Below, piece after piece: positions 26,772-36,489 of a DNA stretch of 64,000 nt (positions within the stretch are counted from its first letter, which is position 1; each line of letters opens with the position of its first letter). A program made the translations under genes and the position numbers. The stretch is from Aliicoccus persicus (GTDB taxonomy: Bacteria; Bacillota; Bacilli; Staphylococcales; Salinicoccaceae). Under the pieces are notes generated by a model. That model was not told the DNA's origin and did not search any database. It worked only from the letters and a program-made list of their open reading frames with translations. The DNA lies in NCBI RefSeq assembly GCF_900110815.1, contig NZ_FOIT01000001.1, positions 231,910-295,909 of the forward strand, in the 5' to 3' direction.

Positions 26772-26787
26772 ATAGAGGTTGTTAAAG

Positions 26788-29118
26788 ATGAATCAAAAAT
26801 CAATAGATACATTAGAATTTAATAAAATACTAAATGATGTTAAGCATTATGGCATCAGTGATAAGACAAAGAGTCGAATTTCACCGGATATATTTTCAAC
26901 AGCGCTTGTTGAGATAGAAGAGATGATTGAGGAAGTCGATGAAGCGATGACGATGCTCCGTGTACGTTCTGTAGAGCTCAGTGGTATTTCTGATACGATG
27001 GGCATTATTAAACGTGCGGAGATTGGTAGTCCTTTATCGGTTGGTGAACTCAATCAAATTAGACAGATGCTTTATCGTAAAAAGGCACTGGGTGATACAT
27101 TTAAAACTTTTCTAGATGAAGCGTATGAGTTTTCTCATTTGCCACCGATGATTGATGGTCTTGAAGACATTCATTTCTTATATCGAAGAATACGTGAGAC
27201 GGTCGATGAAGAAAAAGTGCTTGACCATGCATCTGAGCAGCTGCTGTCTATTCGAAGAAAAATTATTAGTGAAGAAAATCGAATGAAAGAACGTTTAAAT
27301 ACAATTACGCGTTCTTCTAACATGTTATCCGATGCGATCATCACAACGCGTAATAATAGATATGTTGTCCCAGTCAAAGTAGAGTACCGCTCGGAATTTA
27401 AAGGGATCGTTCACGATATGTCAGCGAGTGGTCAGACGGTATACATGGAGCCGCTACAAATCGTACAAATGTCTAATAATATAAGTCAATATCGCGATGA
27501 AGAAGCTGTTGAAGTCGAACGTATTTTATTTGAGATTTCAAGTGAGGTTGCGGCTGTTGGTGATTCACTAAAGTCTCATGATATTGTACTGCATCACATG
27601 GATATGGTATTTGCCAAGGCTAAGTATGGTGTCAGTATTAAAGGAACTAAACCGGAAGTTGTGGCGTCGGGTGGCATTTATTTACCGGGTGCATTTCACC
27701 CGTTGATACCGAGTGATGAAGTCGTAAAAAATGATATTTTCATCGATGACGATATCCGAGCAGTCATTATTACTGGACCGAATACAGGTGGTAAAACAGT
27801 CACATTAAAAACTGTTGGACTATCCGTGTTAATGGCGCAAAGTGGAATTCCTGTGCCGAGTCGAGATGGTGCTCAGTTAAAATTGTTTAATTCTGTATAT
27901 AGTGATATCGGTGATGAACAATCCATCGAACAGTCATTATCAACGTTTTCTTCACACATGACGAATATCACTAAAATTATTGAAGAAGCAGACGAAGACT
28001 CGTTGGTATTACTCGATGAACTTGGTGCCGGTACAGATCCAGAGGAAGGTGCTTCTCTTGCAATTAGCATCATCGAGTTTTTGCTCGGTAAATCTTCTCG
28101 CATCATTGCAACAACGCATTATCCTCATTTGAAGACGTTTAGTTATTCTCGAGATGATGTCATCAATGCTTCCGTTGAATTTGATGTGGAGACTTTGTCA
28201 CCAACATATCGTTTGATGATGGGTGTGCCTGGTAAGTCAAATGCATTTGAAATCTCTAATAAACTTGGATTAAATCCGATTGTCATTGAACGTGCAAGCA
28301 GTTTGATCGGACATGATTCAAGCGATATTGATAAGATGATTGAAGCACTTGAGCGTCATACGAAACAAGCGAGAGAAAATGATTTGGAAAGCGAGTCATT
28401 ACTGAAAGATAATCTGAACTTAAATCATGAATTAAATGAACTCGTTCATGGTTTTAACACACATAAAGAGACGCTTCAAAAACAAGCGAGAGAAGAAGCG
28501 AATCGAATGGTGCGTGAAAAAGAAGCGCAAGCGACTGCTATTATTGAAGAGTTGGAGACGATGCGCACACTCGGCGTAGAGAATATTAAATCTCATGACT
28601 TGATTGATAGGAAGAAACAAATCAGTGATCAATATGAAGGTGCAGCAATAAAGAAAGAGAAAAAACGTAAGACGGATGAAACGATCCGTGAAGGGGATAT
28701 GGTTGATGTGCTCAGCTATTCTCAAAAAGGTGAAGTTTTATCTGTAAATGAACGTGACAAAGAAGCTGTCGTCCAAATGGGCATTATTAAGATGAAGCTG
28801 CCACTGGATGAGTTGAAGAAACGTAAAAAAGAAGTTCAAAAATCTGTCGTTAAGAAGACCTTACAAAGTGCACCAGCGAATCGTGCACTGGATCTACGTG
28901 GTAAACGTTACGAAGAGGCATTGATCGAACTGGATCGTTATCTGGACCAGGCAACGTTACAAAATTACCAGACAGTTGAAATTATTCACGGTAAAGGCAC
29001 AGGTGCCTTGCAAGCTGGTGTTCAGAAGTTTTTACGAACACATAAGAAAGTACAATCATTTAGAGGTGGTATGCCTTCAGAAGGTGGTTTTGGCGTAACC
29101 ATTGTCGAAATGAAGTAG
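26788..29118 (+). CDS. mutS2: MutS2 (RqcU-type) ATPase/endonuclease
   Basis: 776 aa. MutS-like core without the mismatch-binding domain: Walker A TGPNTGGKT near 330, LVLLDELGAGTDPEEGASLA (Walker B), TTHYPHLK; then a coiled coil (about 515-640), and a C-terminal Smr nuclease domain (ALDLRGKRYEEAL, VEIIHGKGTGALQAGVQKF). Known roles include suppressing homologous recombination and splitting collided ribosomes in Bacillus. ATG 26788 after GAGGTTG (TTG 26779 in frame). A 33-aa gene follows by 10 bases. Confidence 0.95.
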   Translation: MNQKSIDTLEFNKILNDVKHYGISDKTKSRISPDIFSTALVEIEEMIEEVDEAMTMLRVRSVELSGISDTMGIIKRAEIGSPLSVGELNQIRQMLYRKKALGDTFKTFLDEAYEFSHLPPMIDGLEDIHFLYRRIRETVDEEKVLDHASEQLLSIRRKIISEENRMKERLNTITRSSNMLSDAIITTRNNRYVVPVKVEYRSEFKGIVHDMSASGQTVYMEPLQIVQMSNNISQYRDEEAVEVERILFEISSEVAAVGDSLKSHDIVLHHMDMVFAKAKYGVSIKGTKPEVVASGGIYLPGAFHPLIPSDEVVKNDIFIDDDIRAVIITGPNTGGKTVTLKTVGLSVLMAQSGIPVPSRDGAQLKLFNSVYSDIGDEQSIEQSLSTFSSHMTNITKIIEEADEDSLVLLDELGAGTDPEEGASLAISIIEFLLGKSSRIIATTHYPHLKTFSYSRDDVINASVEFDVETLSPTYRLMMGVPGKSNAFEISNKLGLNPIVIERASSLIGHDSSDIDKMIEALERHTKQARENDLESESLLKDNLNLNHELNELVHGFNTHKETLQKQAREEANRMVREKEAQATAIIEELETMRTLGVENIKSHDLIDRKKQISDQYEGAAIKKEKKRKTDETIREGDMVDVLSYSQKGEVLSVNERDKEAVVQMGIIKMKLPLDELKKRKKEVQKSVVKKTLQSAPANRALDLRGKRYEEALIELDRYLDQATLQNYQTVEIIHGKGTGALQAGVQKFLRTHKKVQSFRGGMPSEGGFGVTIVEMK

Positions 29119-29128
29119 GTGGGTATTT

Positions 29129-29230
29129 ATGAAGTTAGATAATTTTGATATGTATAAGCTCGCACGGATTCTAATCGTATGTGGCGTTATTGCGTTTGTC
29201 GGTGGCATTCTATTTTTAGTATTTGCATAG
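29129..29230 (+). CDS. 33-aa single-span membrane microprotein
   Basis: Short frame: ATG 29129, stop TAG 29228-29230. Product has a polar start (MKLDNFDMYKLAR) and one hydrophobic helix of about 20 residues (ILIVCGVIAFVGGILFLVFA) reaching the C-terminus. The ribosome-binding site GTAGGTGGG (29116-29124) is well placed, and the gene sits 10 bases after mutS2, in the same direction, with the trxA promoter beginning only after its stop. This spacing supports translation. No family recognised; C-terminally anchored tail protein by topology. Confidence 0.6.
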   Translation: MKLDNFDMYKLARILIVCGVIAFVGGILFLVFA

Positions 29231-29244
29231 TTTGAGCAATGTTA

Positions 29245-29274
29245 TTGTAAATGCTGTATATTGTTGTGTATAAT
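29245..29274 (+). promoter_or_regulatory. Promoter of trxA
   Basis: TTGTAA (29245-29250), 18 bases, TATAAT (29269-29274), 36 bases before ATG 29311. Confidence 0.6.
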
Positions 29275-29310
29275 TTGATTACAGTAAAAATGATTAAGGA
29301 GAGATTCGAT

Positions 29311-29625
29311 ATGGCATTAAAAGATGTTAACGATCAAGGTTTCAAATCGGAAATTTCAGAAGGCGTAAAACTTGTAGACTTTTGGGCACCTTGGTGTGGA
29401 CCTTGTAAGATGATTGCACCAGTTCTTGAAGAGCTTGCGACAGAAGTAGATGGTAAAGCGGATATTCTAAAATTAAATGTTGATGATAACCAGCAGACTG
29501 CAACAGAATACGAAGTAATGAGTATTCCAACATTAATTATTTTCAAAGATGGCGAACCAGTAGATAAAGTGGTTGGTTTCCAACCGAAAGAACAACTATT
29601 AAGTTTAGTTGAGAAACATGCATAA
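29311..29625 (+). CDS. trxA: Thioredoxin
   Basis: 104-aa cytoplasmic disulfide reductase with the classic active site WCGPC (Cys29, Cys32) in DFWAPWCGPCKM, the cis-proline loop MSIPTLIIF, and GFQPKEQL near the end. Start ATG 29311 behind AAGGAGAG; the longer frame from 29251 overlaps the promoter. Own promoter and terminator, so likely monocistronic. Confidence 0.97.
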   Translation: MALKDVNDQGFKSEISEGVKLVDFWAPWCGPCKMIAPVLEELATEVDGKADILKLNVDDNQQTATEYEVMSIPTLIIFKDGEPVDKVVGFQPKEQLLSLVEKHA

Positions 29626-29640
29626 TTGTCATTAATTGAA

Positions 29641-29665
29641 GCCACCTAATTAGGTGGCTTTTTTG
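29641..29665 (+). terminator. Terminator of trxA
   Basis: GCCACCTAATTAGGTGGC (29641-29658) is a perfect palindrome followed by TTTTTTG. Confidence 0.85.
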
Positions 29666-29681
29666 TATTGGAGGTGTAGAG

Positions 29682-31454
29682 ATGGATGCATTGCAATTAA
29701 AATTATCTGTATTACCGAGTGAACCGGGCTGTTATTTAATGAAAGACAAAAACGGTGAAGTGATATACGTCGGGAAATCAAAGCTGTTAAAAAATAGAGT
29801 GCGTTCGTATTTTACGGGGGCACACGACGAGAAAACGATGCGCTTGGTTAGAGAAATTATCGACTTTGATTACATCGTGACGAGTTCTGAAGCAGAATCA
29901 TTGCTTCTCGAGTTAAACTTGATTAAGAAACACCAACCGAGATTTAACGTGTTATTAAAAGACGATAAAAGTTATCCTTTTATTAAGATAACGAAAGAAC
30001 GACATCCCAAACTCATCGTGACACGTGTCGTTAAAGAAAAGACAGGTACATACTTCGGACCGTATCCGAACGCCTATAGTGCACATGAGACGAAGAAGTT
30101 GTTGGACCGGTTATATCCACTTCGTAAATGTAACACATTGCCAGACAAGACATGTCTTTACTATCATATTGGACAATGTTTAGGACCGTGTGTCAATGAA
30201 GTACCACAATCGACATATGACGAAATGATCGGTGAAATCACACAGTTTTTGAATGGAGTTACGAAACATATCGTCGGCGATTTAGAACAGAAGATGAAAG
30301 ATGCAGCTGAGAACTTAGAGTTTGAACAAGCGAAGGAGTACCGCGACTTAATCGGTCATATTGAGGAAACGCTTGTCAAGCAAAATATGATGACATCAGA
30401 TATGACTTCGCGTGATGTGTTTGGCTATGCAGTGGATAAGGGATGGATGAGTGTGAGTGTATTGCTCATAAGAAATGGTAACCTCATCGAAAAGAAGGCG
30501 GAACTGTTTCCACTAAACGATAGTGTCGAAGAAGAATTCTTTAGATATATCGCACAGTATTATGATCTAAATTCTTCACTTCTACCGAAGGAAGTACATA
30601 TACCGAAAGACTTCACAATTGAAACACTCGAAGAGTACTTGCCGACGAAAGTATTGCAGCCAAAGCGTGGACAAAAACACGAGATGGTTCAACTGGCGAT
30701 TAAAAATGCGACGCTGTCAATTGATAATAAATTTGAAATTATAAAACGTGATGAGAGTCGAACAATTCGTGCGATTGAAAATTTAGGAGAAGCATTAAAC
30801 ATTGAAACACCAATCCGCATCGATGCATTTGATAACTCTAACATTCAAGGCGTAGATCCTGTCAGCGTGATGGTCACTTTCGTTGATGGGAAACCATCGA
30901 AAAAAGACTATCGAAAGTACAAGATAAAAACCGTCGATACTGTGGATGACTATAAAACGATGGCGGAAGCAGTCAGACGTAGGTATACACGCGTGAGACA
31001 AGAACGCTTACCATTGCCAGACCTCATCATCGTGGATGGTGGTCTCGGACATATGTCTACAGTCAAAGGCGTGCTCTATGATGAGCTAGGGCTAGAGATT
31101 CCAGTCGCTGGACTTGCTAAAAATGATAAGCACCAAACGCATGAATTATTGTTTGGTGACAAAGGAGAAATTGTTCCACTCAAACGCAATTCACAGGAAT
31201 TTTATTTGTTGCAAAGAATTCAAGATGAGGTCCACCGATTTGCTATTGCATTCCACCGTCAAACACGCAGGAAGTCAACAATTCAATCTCAACTAGACGG
31301 TATTTCTGGACTAGGTCCGAAAAGAAAACAAAAATTGCTTAATACGTTTGGATCGATTAAACGAATGAAAGAGAAATCAGTTGACGATTTTGTGGCTATT
31401 GGTATCCCAAAAAATATCGCAGAAAATGTTGTTTCAGCGTTAAATAAACCTTAA
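29682..31454 (+). CDS. uvrC: Excinuclease ABC subunit C
   Basis: Dual-incision nuclease of nucleotide excision repair, 590 aa. GIY-YIG nuclease at 12-90 ([20 protein letters not shown]), UvrB-interaction (UVR) motif around 195-235, RNase-H-like second nuclease domain ([27 protein letters not shown]), and tandem helix-hairpin-helix at the end ([14 protein letters not shown]). ATG 29682 follows GGAGGTG. Located between trxA and sdhC as in Staphylococcus. Confidence 0.97.
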   Translation: MDALQLKLSVLPSEPGCYLMKDKNGEVIYVGKSKLLKNRVRSYFTGAHDEKTMRLVREIIDFDYIVTSSEAESLLLELNLIKKHQPRFNVLLKDDKSYPFIKITKERHPKLIVTRVVKEKTGTYFGPYPNAYSAHETKKLLDRLYPLRKCNTLPDKTCLYYHIGQCLGPCVNEVPQSTYDEMIGEITQFLNGVTKHIVGDLEQKMKDAAENLEFEQAKEYRDLIGHIEETLVKQNMMTSDMTSRDVFGYAVDKGWMSVSVLLIRNGNLIEKKAELFPLNDSVEEEFFRYIAQYYDLNSSLLPKEVHIPKDFTIETLEEYLPTKVLQPKRGQKHEMVQLAIKNATLSIDNKFEIIKRDESRTIRAIENLGEALNIETPIRIDAFDNSNIQGVDPVSVMVTFVDGKPSKKDYRKYKIKTVDTVDDYKTMAEAVRRRYTRVRQERLPLPDLIIVDGGLGHMSTVKGVLYDELGLEIPVAGLAKNDKHQTHELLFGDKGEIVPLKRNSQEFYLLQRIQDEVHRFAIAFHRQTRRKSTIQSQLDGISGLGPKRKQKLLNTFGSIKRMKEKSVDDFVAIGIPKNIAENVVSALNKP

Positions 31455-31460
31455 ATCGCC

Positions 31461-31489
31461 TTGATTATGCCATGTTGTAAGAGTAGAAT
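31461..31489 (+). promoter_or_regulatory. Promoter of sdhCAB
   Basis: TTGATT (31461-31466), 17 bases, TAGAAT (31484-31489), 52 bases before sdhC. Confidence 0.55.
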
Positions 31490-31540
31490 GGAATATATGT
31501 ATTAAATGTATATTTATTCTGACAATGAGGGGGAACAACA

Positions 31541-32152
31541 GTGGCAAAACAAGATTTAAGTTTTGTTAACAGACGGGTGCACTCACTGCTAGGTGTACTT
31601 CCGCTAGGGGTATTCTTGATTCAACATTTAATTGTTAACCATCAGGCGACAGTTAGTGTTGAACGCTTTAATTGGGCAGCAGGAATTATGGGGCAATTGC
31701 CATTCGTAATTTTCCTAGAGATTTTCATTATCTACCTACCTATTTTGTTCCATGGTATTTACGGTGTTTACATCGCATTTACATCGAAGAGCAATGTAGG
31801 AAATTACAGTTCATTTAGAAACTGGATGTTCGTGTTACAGCGTTTTAGTGGGGTTATTGCATTTATTTTTATTGCCGTTCACGTATTCCAGACGCGCGTC
31901 CAAGTATTCTTTGGCGCTGAAGTTAACTTTGATATGGTAGCTGATATCGTGACGAACCCATTCTGGTTTGCATTTTGGTTTGTTGGTATTATTGCAACAG
32001 TATTCCACTTTGCGAACGGACTTTGGTCATTCGCAGTGACATGGGGTATTACACAATCTGCAAAATCTCAACAGATTATGGCATATGTTTCACTTGCTGT
32101 ATTCGTTGTTGTTAGTGTGATTGGAATTCAAGCATTATTTGCATTTATTTAA
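31541..32152 (+). CDS. sdhC: Succinate dehydrogenase cytochrome b558 subunit
   Basis: 203-aa heme-b membrane anchor with five predicted helices, of the Bacillus type. Conserved histidines are visible in the helices: RRVHSLLGVLPLGVFLIQHL, LIVNHQ, FHGIYGVY, AVHVFQT and FHFANGLW. GTG start at 31541 after GAGGGGG. Anchors SdhA/SdhB on the inner side of the membrane and passes electrons to menaquinone. First gene of sdhCAB; sdhA follows after 17 bases. Confidence 0.96.
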   Translation: MAKQDLSFVNRRVHSLLGVLPLGVFLIQHLIVNHQATVSVERFNWAAGIMGQLPFVIFLEIFIIYLPILFHGIYGVYIAFTSKSNVGNYSSFRNWMFVLQRFSGVIAFIFIAVHVFQTRVQVFFGAEVNFDMVADIVTNPFWFAFWFVGIIATVFHFANGLWSFAVTWGITQSAKSQQIMAYVSLAVFVVVSVIGIQALFAFI

Positions 32153-32169
32153 ATAAGGAGTGAATGATT

Positions 32170-33933
32170 TTGGCAAACAATAAAGTAATTATTGTTGGTG
32201 GTGGACTTGCTGGCTTAATGGCTGCAATTAAAGCGGCTGAAGCAGGTTCTCAAGTAGATATATTTTCAGTTGTTCCTGTAAAACGATCTCACTCCGTATG
32301 TGCTCAGGGTGGAATTAACGGGGCAGTGAATACGAAAGGTGAAGGTGACTCTCCATTACTTCACTTTGATGATACAGTTTACGGTGGTGACTTCTTAGCG
32401 AACCAACCACCAGTAAAAGCGATGTGTGAGGCAGCACCTGACATTATCCACCTATTGGATAGAATGGGTGTTATGTTCTCAAGAACACCTGAAGGGTTGC
32501 TTGATTTCCGTCGTTTCGGTGGTACATTATTCCACAGAACAGCATTTGCTGGTGCAACAACTGGTCAACAGTTACTATATGCACTCGATGAACAAGTGCG
32601 TAAATATGAAGTGGATGGTCTCGTAACGAAATATGAGGGCTGGGAGTTCTTAAGTGCAGTTATCGATGATGATGGGGCAGCACGAGGTGTTGTCGCTCAA
32701 AACATGACGACTGGTGAACTTGAAGCATTCAAATCAGATGCTGTAATTATGGCGTCTGGTGGTCCTGGTATTATCTTTGGTAAGTCGACAAACTCAATGA
32801 TCAACACAGGATCAGCAGCAGCGGCAGTTTATCAGCAAGGTGTTGTGTATGCAAACGGTGAGTTCATTCAAATTCACCCAACTGCGATTCCTGGTGACGA
32901 CAAGTTGCGTCTGATGAGTGAATCTGCTCGAGGTGAAGGTGGACGTGTTTGGACATATAAAGACGGTAAGCCATGGTACTTCCTAGAAGAGAAATACCCA
33001 GATTATGGTAACTTAGTACCGCGAGATATTGCGACGCGTGAAATTTTTGACGTGTGTGTGAATCAAAAACTCGGTATTAACGGTGAGAACATGGTGTACT
33101 TAGACCTGTCTCATAAGGATCCAAAAGAACTAGACATTAAGCTCGGTGGTATTATCGAAATCTATGAGAAGTTCACGGGTGATGACCCACGTAAAGTACC
33201 GATGAAAATCTTCCCAGCTGTACACTATTCAATGGGTGGACTTTATGTTGACTACAATCAGATGACGAATGTACCGGGTCTATTTGCTGCTGGTGAGTGT
33301 GATTATTCACAGCATGGTGGTAACCGTTTAGGTGCCAACTCATTACTATCTGCAATTTACGGTGGTATGGTTGCAGGACCAAATGCAATCGAATATGTGA
33401 AATCACTAGATAAACACATCGATGATGTCGATGAATCGATTTACGAACGTCAGTTAAAAATCGAACAAGATAAGTTCGATAAGATTCTTGCAATGAACGG
33501 TGAAGAAAACGCTTATCTGATCCACCGCGAACTTGGAGAATTAATGACAGACAACGTAACGGTCGTAAGATTTAATGACAAGCTTGAAGAGACAGACCGT
33601 AAGATTGTCGAATTGATGAAACGTTATGAAAACATTAATATCGGTGATACAAAACGATGGAGTAACCAAGCAGCATTCTTTACACGTCAGCTATGGAATA
33701 TGCTCGTATTAGCACGAGTGATTACAATCGGTGCGTTGAACCGTAATGAATCACGCGGTGCGCATTACAAGCCAGATTTCCCTGAACGTAATGATGAAGA
33801 ATGGTTAAAAACAACGAAAGCATATTACCAGGGACCACTTGAAGCACCGCGCTTTGAGTATGAAGACGTCGATGTAAGTCTTATCCCACCGCGTAAACGT
33901 GACTATTCGACAGCATCAAAAGGAGGTAAGTAA
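32170..33933 (+). CDS. sdhA: Succinate dehydrogenase flavoprotein subunit
   Basis: Oxidises succinate to fumarate with covalent FAD; 587 aa. Seen: FAD-binding GGGLAGLMAAIKAAE, the flavinylation region KRSHSVCAQGGINGA with its His, substrate-binding RRFGGTLFHRT, SESARGEGGRVW, and HYSMGGLYVDY. TTG 32170 is preferred because AAGGAG (32155-32160) is 9 bases upstream; ATG 32164 would leave only 3 bases. sdhB starts 3 bases after the stop. Confidence 0.96.
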   Translation: MANNKVIIVGGGLAGLMAAIKAAEAGSQVDIFSVVPVKRSHSVCAQGGINGAVNTKGEGDSPLLHFDDTVYGGDFLANQPPVKAMCEAAPDIIHLLDRMGVMFSRTPEGLLDFRRFGGTLFHRTAFAGATTGQQLLYALDEQVRKYEVDGLVTKYEGWEFLSAVIDDDGAARGVVAQNMTTGELEAFKSDAVIMASGGPGIIFGKSTNSMINTGSAAAAVYQQGVVYANGEFIQIHPTAIPGDDKLRLMSESARGEGGRVWTYKDGKPWYFLEEKYPDYGNLVPRDIATREIFDVCVNQKLGINGENMVYLDLSHKDPKELDIKLGGIIEIYEKFTGDDPRKVPMKIFPAVHYSMGGLYVDYNQMTNVPGLFAAGECDYSQHGGNRLGANSLLSAIYGGMVAGPNAIEYVKSLDKHIDDVDESIYERQLKIEQDKFDKILAMNGEENAYLIHRELGELMTDNVTVVRFNDKLEETDRKIVELMKRYENINIGDTKRWSNQAAFFTRQLWNMLVLARVITIGALNRNESRGAHYKPDFPERNDEEWLKTTKAYYQGPLEAPRFEYEDVDVSLIPPRKRDYSTASKGGK

Positions 33934-33936
33934 ATC

Positions 33937-34704
33937 ATGGAAGAGAACAAAACAATTACTCTGATGATCAAACGCCAAGAAAGTACTGAAACGGATTCAT
34001 ATTGGGAAGAATTTGAAGTACCATATCGTCCGAATATGAACGTAATCAGTGCATTGATGGAAATTCAACGAAATCCGGTAAACTCTAAAGGTGACAAAGT
34101 AGCCCCTGTAACTTGGGATCAAAGTTGTCTTGAAGAAGTTTGTGGCGCATGTTCAATGGTGATTAATGGTAAGGCGCGTCAATCGTGTACTGCACTAGTC
34201 GACCAAATTAAACAACCAATTAAATTGGAACCAATGAGCACATTCCCAGTGATTCGTGACTTACAAGTGGATCGTTCACAAATGTTCGATAGCTTAAAAC
34301 GCGTACGTGCTTGGGTACCAATCGATGGTACTTATGATCTTGGACCTGGTCCGAGAATGCCAGAAAAACAACGTCAAGTGGCATATGAATTATCTAAATG
34401 TATGACTTGTGGTGTATGTTTAGAGGTGTGTCCGAACGTCAACGATAAATCAAACTTTATGGGTGCTGCACCTATTTCACAAGTTCGTTTATTCAACTTG
34501 CATCCTACTGGATCAATGAACAAAGATGAACGCCTTGATGCATTGATGGGTGTTGGTGGTGTTGCAGAATGTGGTATGTCACAAAACTGTGTCGCTGCAT
34601 GTCCAAAAGGTATTCCATTAACGACTTCTATTGCTGCAATGCAAAGAGAAGCAAACTTCCATATGTTTAAATCATTCTTCGGAAGTGACCATGTCGTTAA
34701 CTAA
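33937..34704 (+). CDS. sdhB: Succinate dehydrogenase iron-sulfur subunit
   Basis: 255 aa, carries the [2Fe-2S], [4Fe-4S] and [3Fe-4S] centres between FAD and heme. Seen: SCLEEVCGACSM with a later QSC (plant-type cluster), CMTCGVCLEVCPN, and CGMSQNCVAACPKGIP (C-terminal clusters). Strong ribosome-binding site AGGAGG inside the end of sdhA. Last gene before a terminator. Confidence 0.97.
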   Translation: MEENKTITLMIKRQESTETDSYWEEFEVPYRPNMNVISALMEIQRNPVNSKGDKVAPVTWDQSCLEEVCGACSMVINGKARQSCTALVDQIKQPIKLEPMSTFPVIRDLQVDRSQMFDSLKRVRAWVPIDGTYDLGPGPRMPEKQRQVAYELSKCMTCGVCLEVCPNVNDKSNFMGAAPISQVRLFNLHPTGSMNKDERLDALMGVGGVAECGMSQNCVAACPKGIPLTTSIAAMQREANFHMFKSFFGSDHVVN

Positions 34705-34720
34705 TATTTGTTGCTGTAAT

Positions 34721-34754
34721 CCTGAAACACGAAAGTGTTTCGGGATTTTTTGTT
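34721..34754 (+). terminator. Terminator of sdhCAB
   Basis: CCTGAAACAC (34721-34730), GAAA tetraloop, GTGTTTCGGG (34735-34744), one wobble pair, then ATTTTTTG. Confidence 0.85.
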
Positions 34755-34823
34755 TTTATCGTCTAATTCTTGCGTTTAGTATAATGGTTATATACTAAAA
34801 AGTACGACAGAAGGAGGGCCATC

Positions 34824-35717
34824 ATGATCTACATCATCATCGTTTTATTCGCATTACTCGTTGCTAGTTCCATATATATGATTTACTATAAGCGTCAGAT
34901 TAAAAACATTAGTGAACAACTCAATTTTGTTTTAGAACATCAATCTTTTAAATTCATTCAAACTGATATTAGACCGAAGGAAATTATGAATCTTGTCGCA
35001 AACTGTAACACGTTGCTAGAATCAAGTCGTGAACTTGATAGGAACTATTTAGAAAGAAATGAAGTCATCAACCAGACCATTGTCAGCCTCTCACATGACA
35101 TTCGAACACCGCTCACATCGCTTGATGGTTATTTACAACTTGCAAGTCGACAGAGCAGTGATAATGAATATATCACGATGGCGTCATCACGTGTAAAGCA
35201 GCTTAACAAGGTGGTGGATGAACTCTTCTTATATACGAAACTGCAAAATCCGGACTATGAACTCGACTTGGAAACAATCGATATCAGTCCTTTTATTACC
35301 CGTGAGTTGTTCGAATTTCATAATGACTTCCAAAAGATCAGTACAGAACCAATCATTAATTTACCAGACAAAAAAATTATGGTATCTATAAATACACATG
35401 CATTAGAACGGGTGATTAACAATGTCATTAAAAACTATTTTGATCATGGTCAGGATGAATTAGAAATCCAACATCACACGGAAGATAGAGAAGTAACAAT
35501 CACATTTAAAAATGCCATCGTACCCGGTGCTGAAATAAATTCAAAAGATTTATTCACAAAGTTTTATAAAACAGATCGATCTCGTTCAGATCAAACATCC
35601 GGACTCGGTTTATCGATCATCGAATCATTAATGACTAAAATGAATGGTAAAGTGAATGCGACTGTTGAGAATGGAATGTTCAGCATCCATTTAACATTTA
35701 AGAGATTAGATACATAG
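34824..35717 (+). CDS. Sensor histidine kinase, single membrane span
   Basis: 297 aa. One N-terminal hydrophobic helix (residues 2-20), no extracellular domain, then a HisKA domain with H-box SLSHDIRTPLTSLDG (His91) and an ATPase domain with N-box NNVIKNYFDHG and G-box SGLGLSIIESL. Such short-anchored kinases usually sense through a partner, here most likely the ABC transporter encoded downstream. ATG 34824 has AAGGAGG. The regulator gene follows by 11 bases: kinase first, regulator second, the reverse of the usual OmpR-pair order. Ligand unknown. Confidence 0.9.
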   Translation: MIYIIIVLFALLVASSIYMIYYKRQIKNISEQLNFVLEHQSFKFIQTDIRPKEIMNLVANCNTLLESSRELDRNYLERNEVINQTIVSLSHDIRTPLTSLDGYLQLASRQSSDNEYITMASSRVKQLNKVVDELFLYTKLQNPDYELDLETIDISPFITRELFEFHNDFQKISTEPIINLPDKKIMVSINTHALERVINNVIKNYFDHGQDELEIQHHTEDREVTITFKNAIVPGAEINSKDLFTKFYKTDRSRSDQTSGLGLSIIESLMTKMNGKVNATVENGMFSIHLTFKRLDT

Positions 35718-35728
35718 GAGGTTTAAAG

Positions 35729-36406
35729 ATGCATAAAATACTAATAATAGAAGATGATTCAGACATAAATAAAGTCATCACCGATACGCTCACTACGAGT
35801 GGCTATGAAACTACATCTGCTTACTCAGGTACTGAAGGACTCATGCATCTCAGCCAAAATACATTTGACTTGGTCATTCTCGATTTAATGTTGCCTGGCC
35901 TTAAAGGGGAAGAACTGATTGTAAAGTTTAGAAAAGAGTTAGAATCAGATACACCTGTGATTATTCTTTCAGCAAAAGACAAACTTGACCATAAACTTGA
36001 TCTGTTTGAACGTGGGGCGGATGATTATATGACGAAACCATTTGAAATTGAAGAGTTGCTCGCACGTGTGTCTGTTCAATTAAAACGCAGTTCAAACAAA
36101 ATGAAAGAAACGATGCATCAGCATAAGCAGTTAAAAGTAAATTCAGATACGTTAGAAATACATATTGACGACACACCAATCGTTTTCACACGTAAGGAGT
36201 TTAAAATTATAGAACTGTTGATTAAAAATCCGACACGCATTTTCTCAAAAGAAGATTTATATGAAATGGCTTGGGATGAGTTGTATATTGGTGAAGATAA
36301 AACAGTGACGGTACACGTGAGTAATATTAGACATAAATTAAAAGAAGTGACTGATGAGCCATATATAGACACCGTGTGGGGCATTGGCTTTAAACTAAGC
36401 AAATAA
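35729..36406 (+). CDS. OmpR-family response regulator
   Basis: 225 aa. Receiver domain with acidic pocket IIEDDSD, phospho-acceptor Asp52 in LVILDLMLPG, and Lys103 in MTKPFE; C-terminal winged helix (VFTRKEFKIIELLIKNPTRI, TVTVHVSNIRHKL, IDTVWGIGFKL). Partner of the kinase just upstream; AGGAGG ribosome-binding site. Probable target is the ABC operon that starts 83 bases downstream. Similar modules respond to peptide antibiotics. Confidence 0.93.
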   Translation: MHKILIIEDDSDINKVITDTLTTSGYETTSAYSGTEGLMHLSQNTFDLVILDLMLPGLKGEELIVKFRKELESDTPVIILSAKDKLDHKLDLFERGADDYMTKPFEIEELLARVSVQLKRSSNKMKETMHQHKQLKVNSDTLEIHIDDTPIVFTRKEFKIIELLIKNPTRIFSKEDLYEMAWDELYIGEDKTVTVHVSNIRHKLKEVTDEPYIDTVWGIGFKLSK

Positions 36407-36489
36407 AGGCTTTGAACTTTCTTTATATTTCCTTAGCGTTCATTTAACCTGGTTCCTTTAATATATGTCAGTAAGAGGAGGTTGTTATT

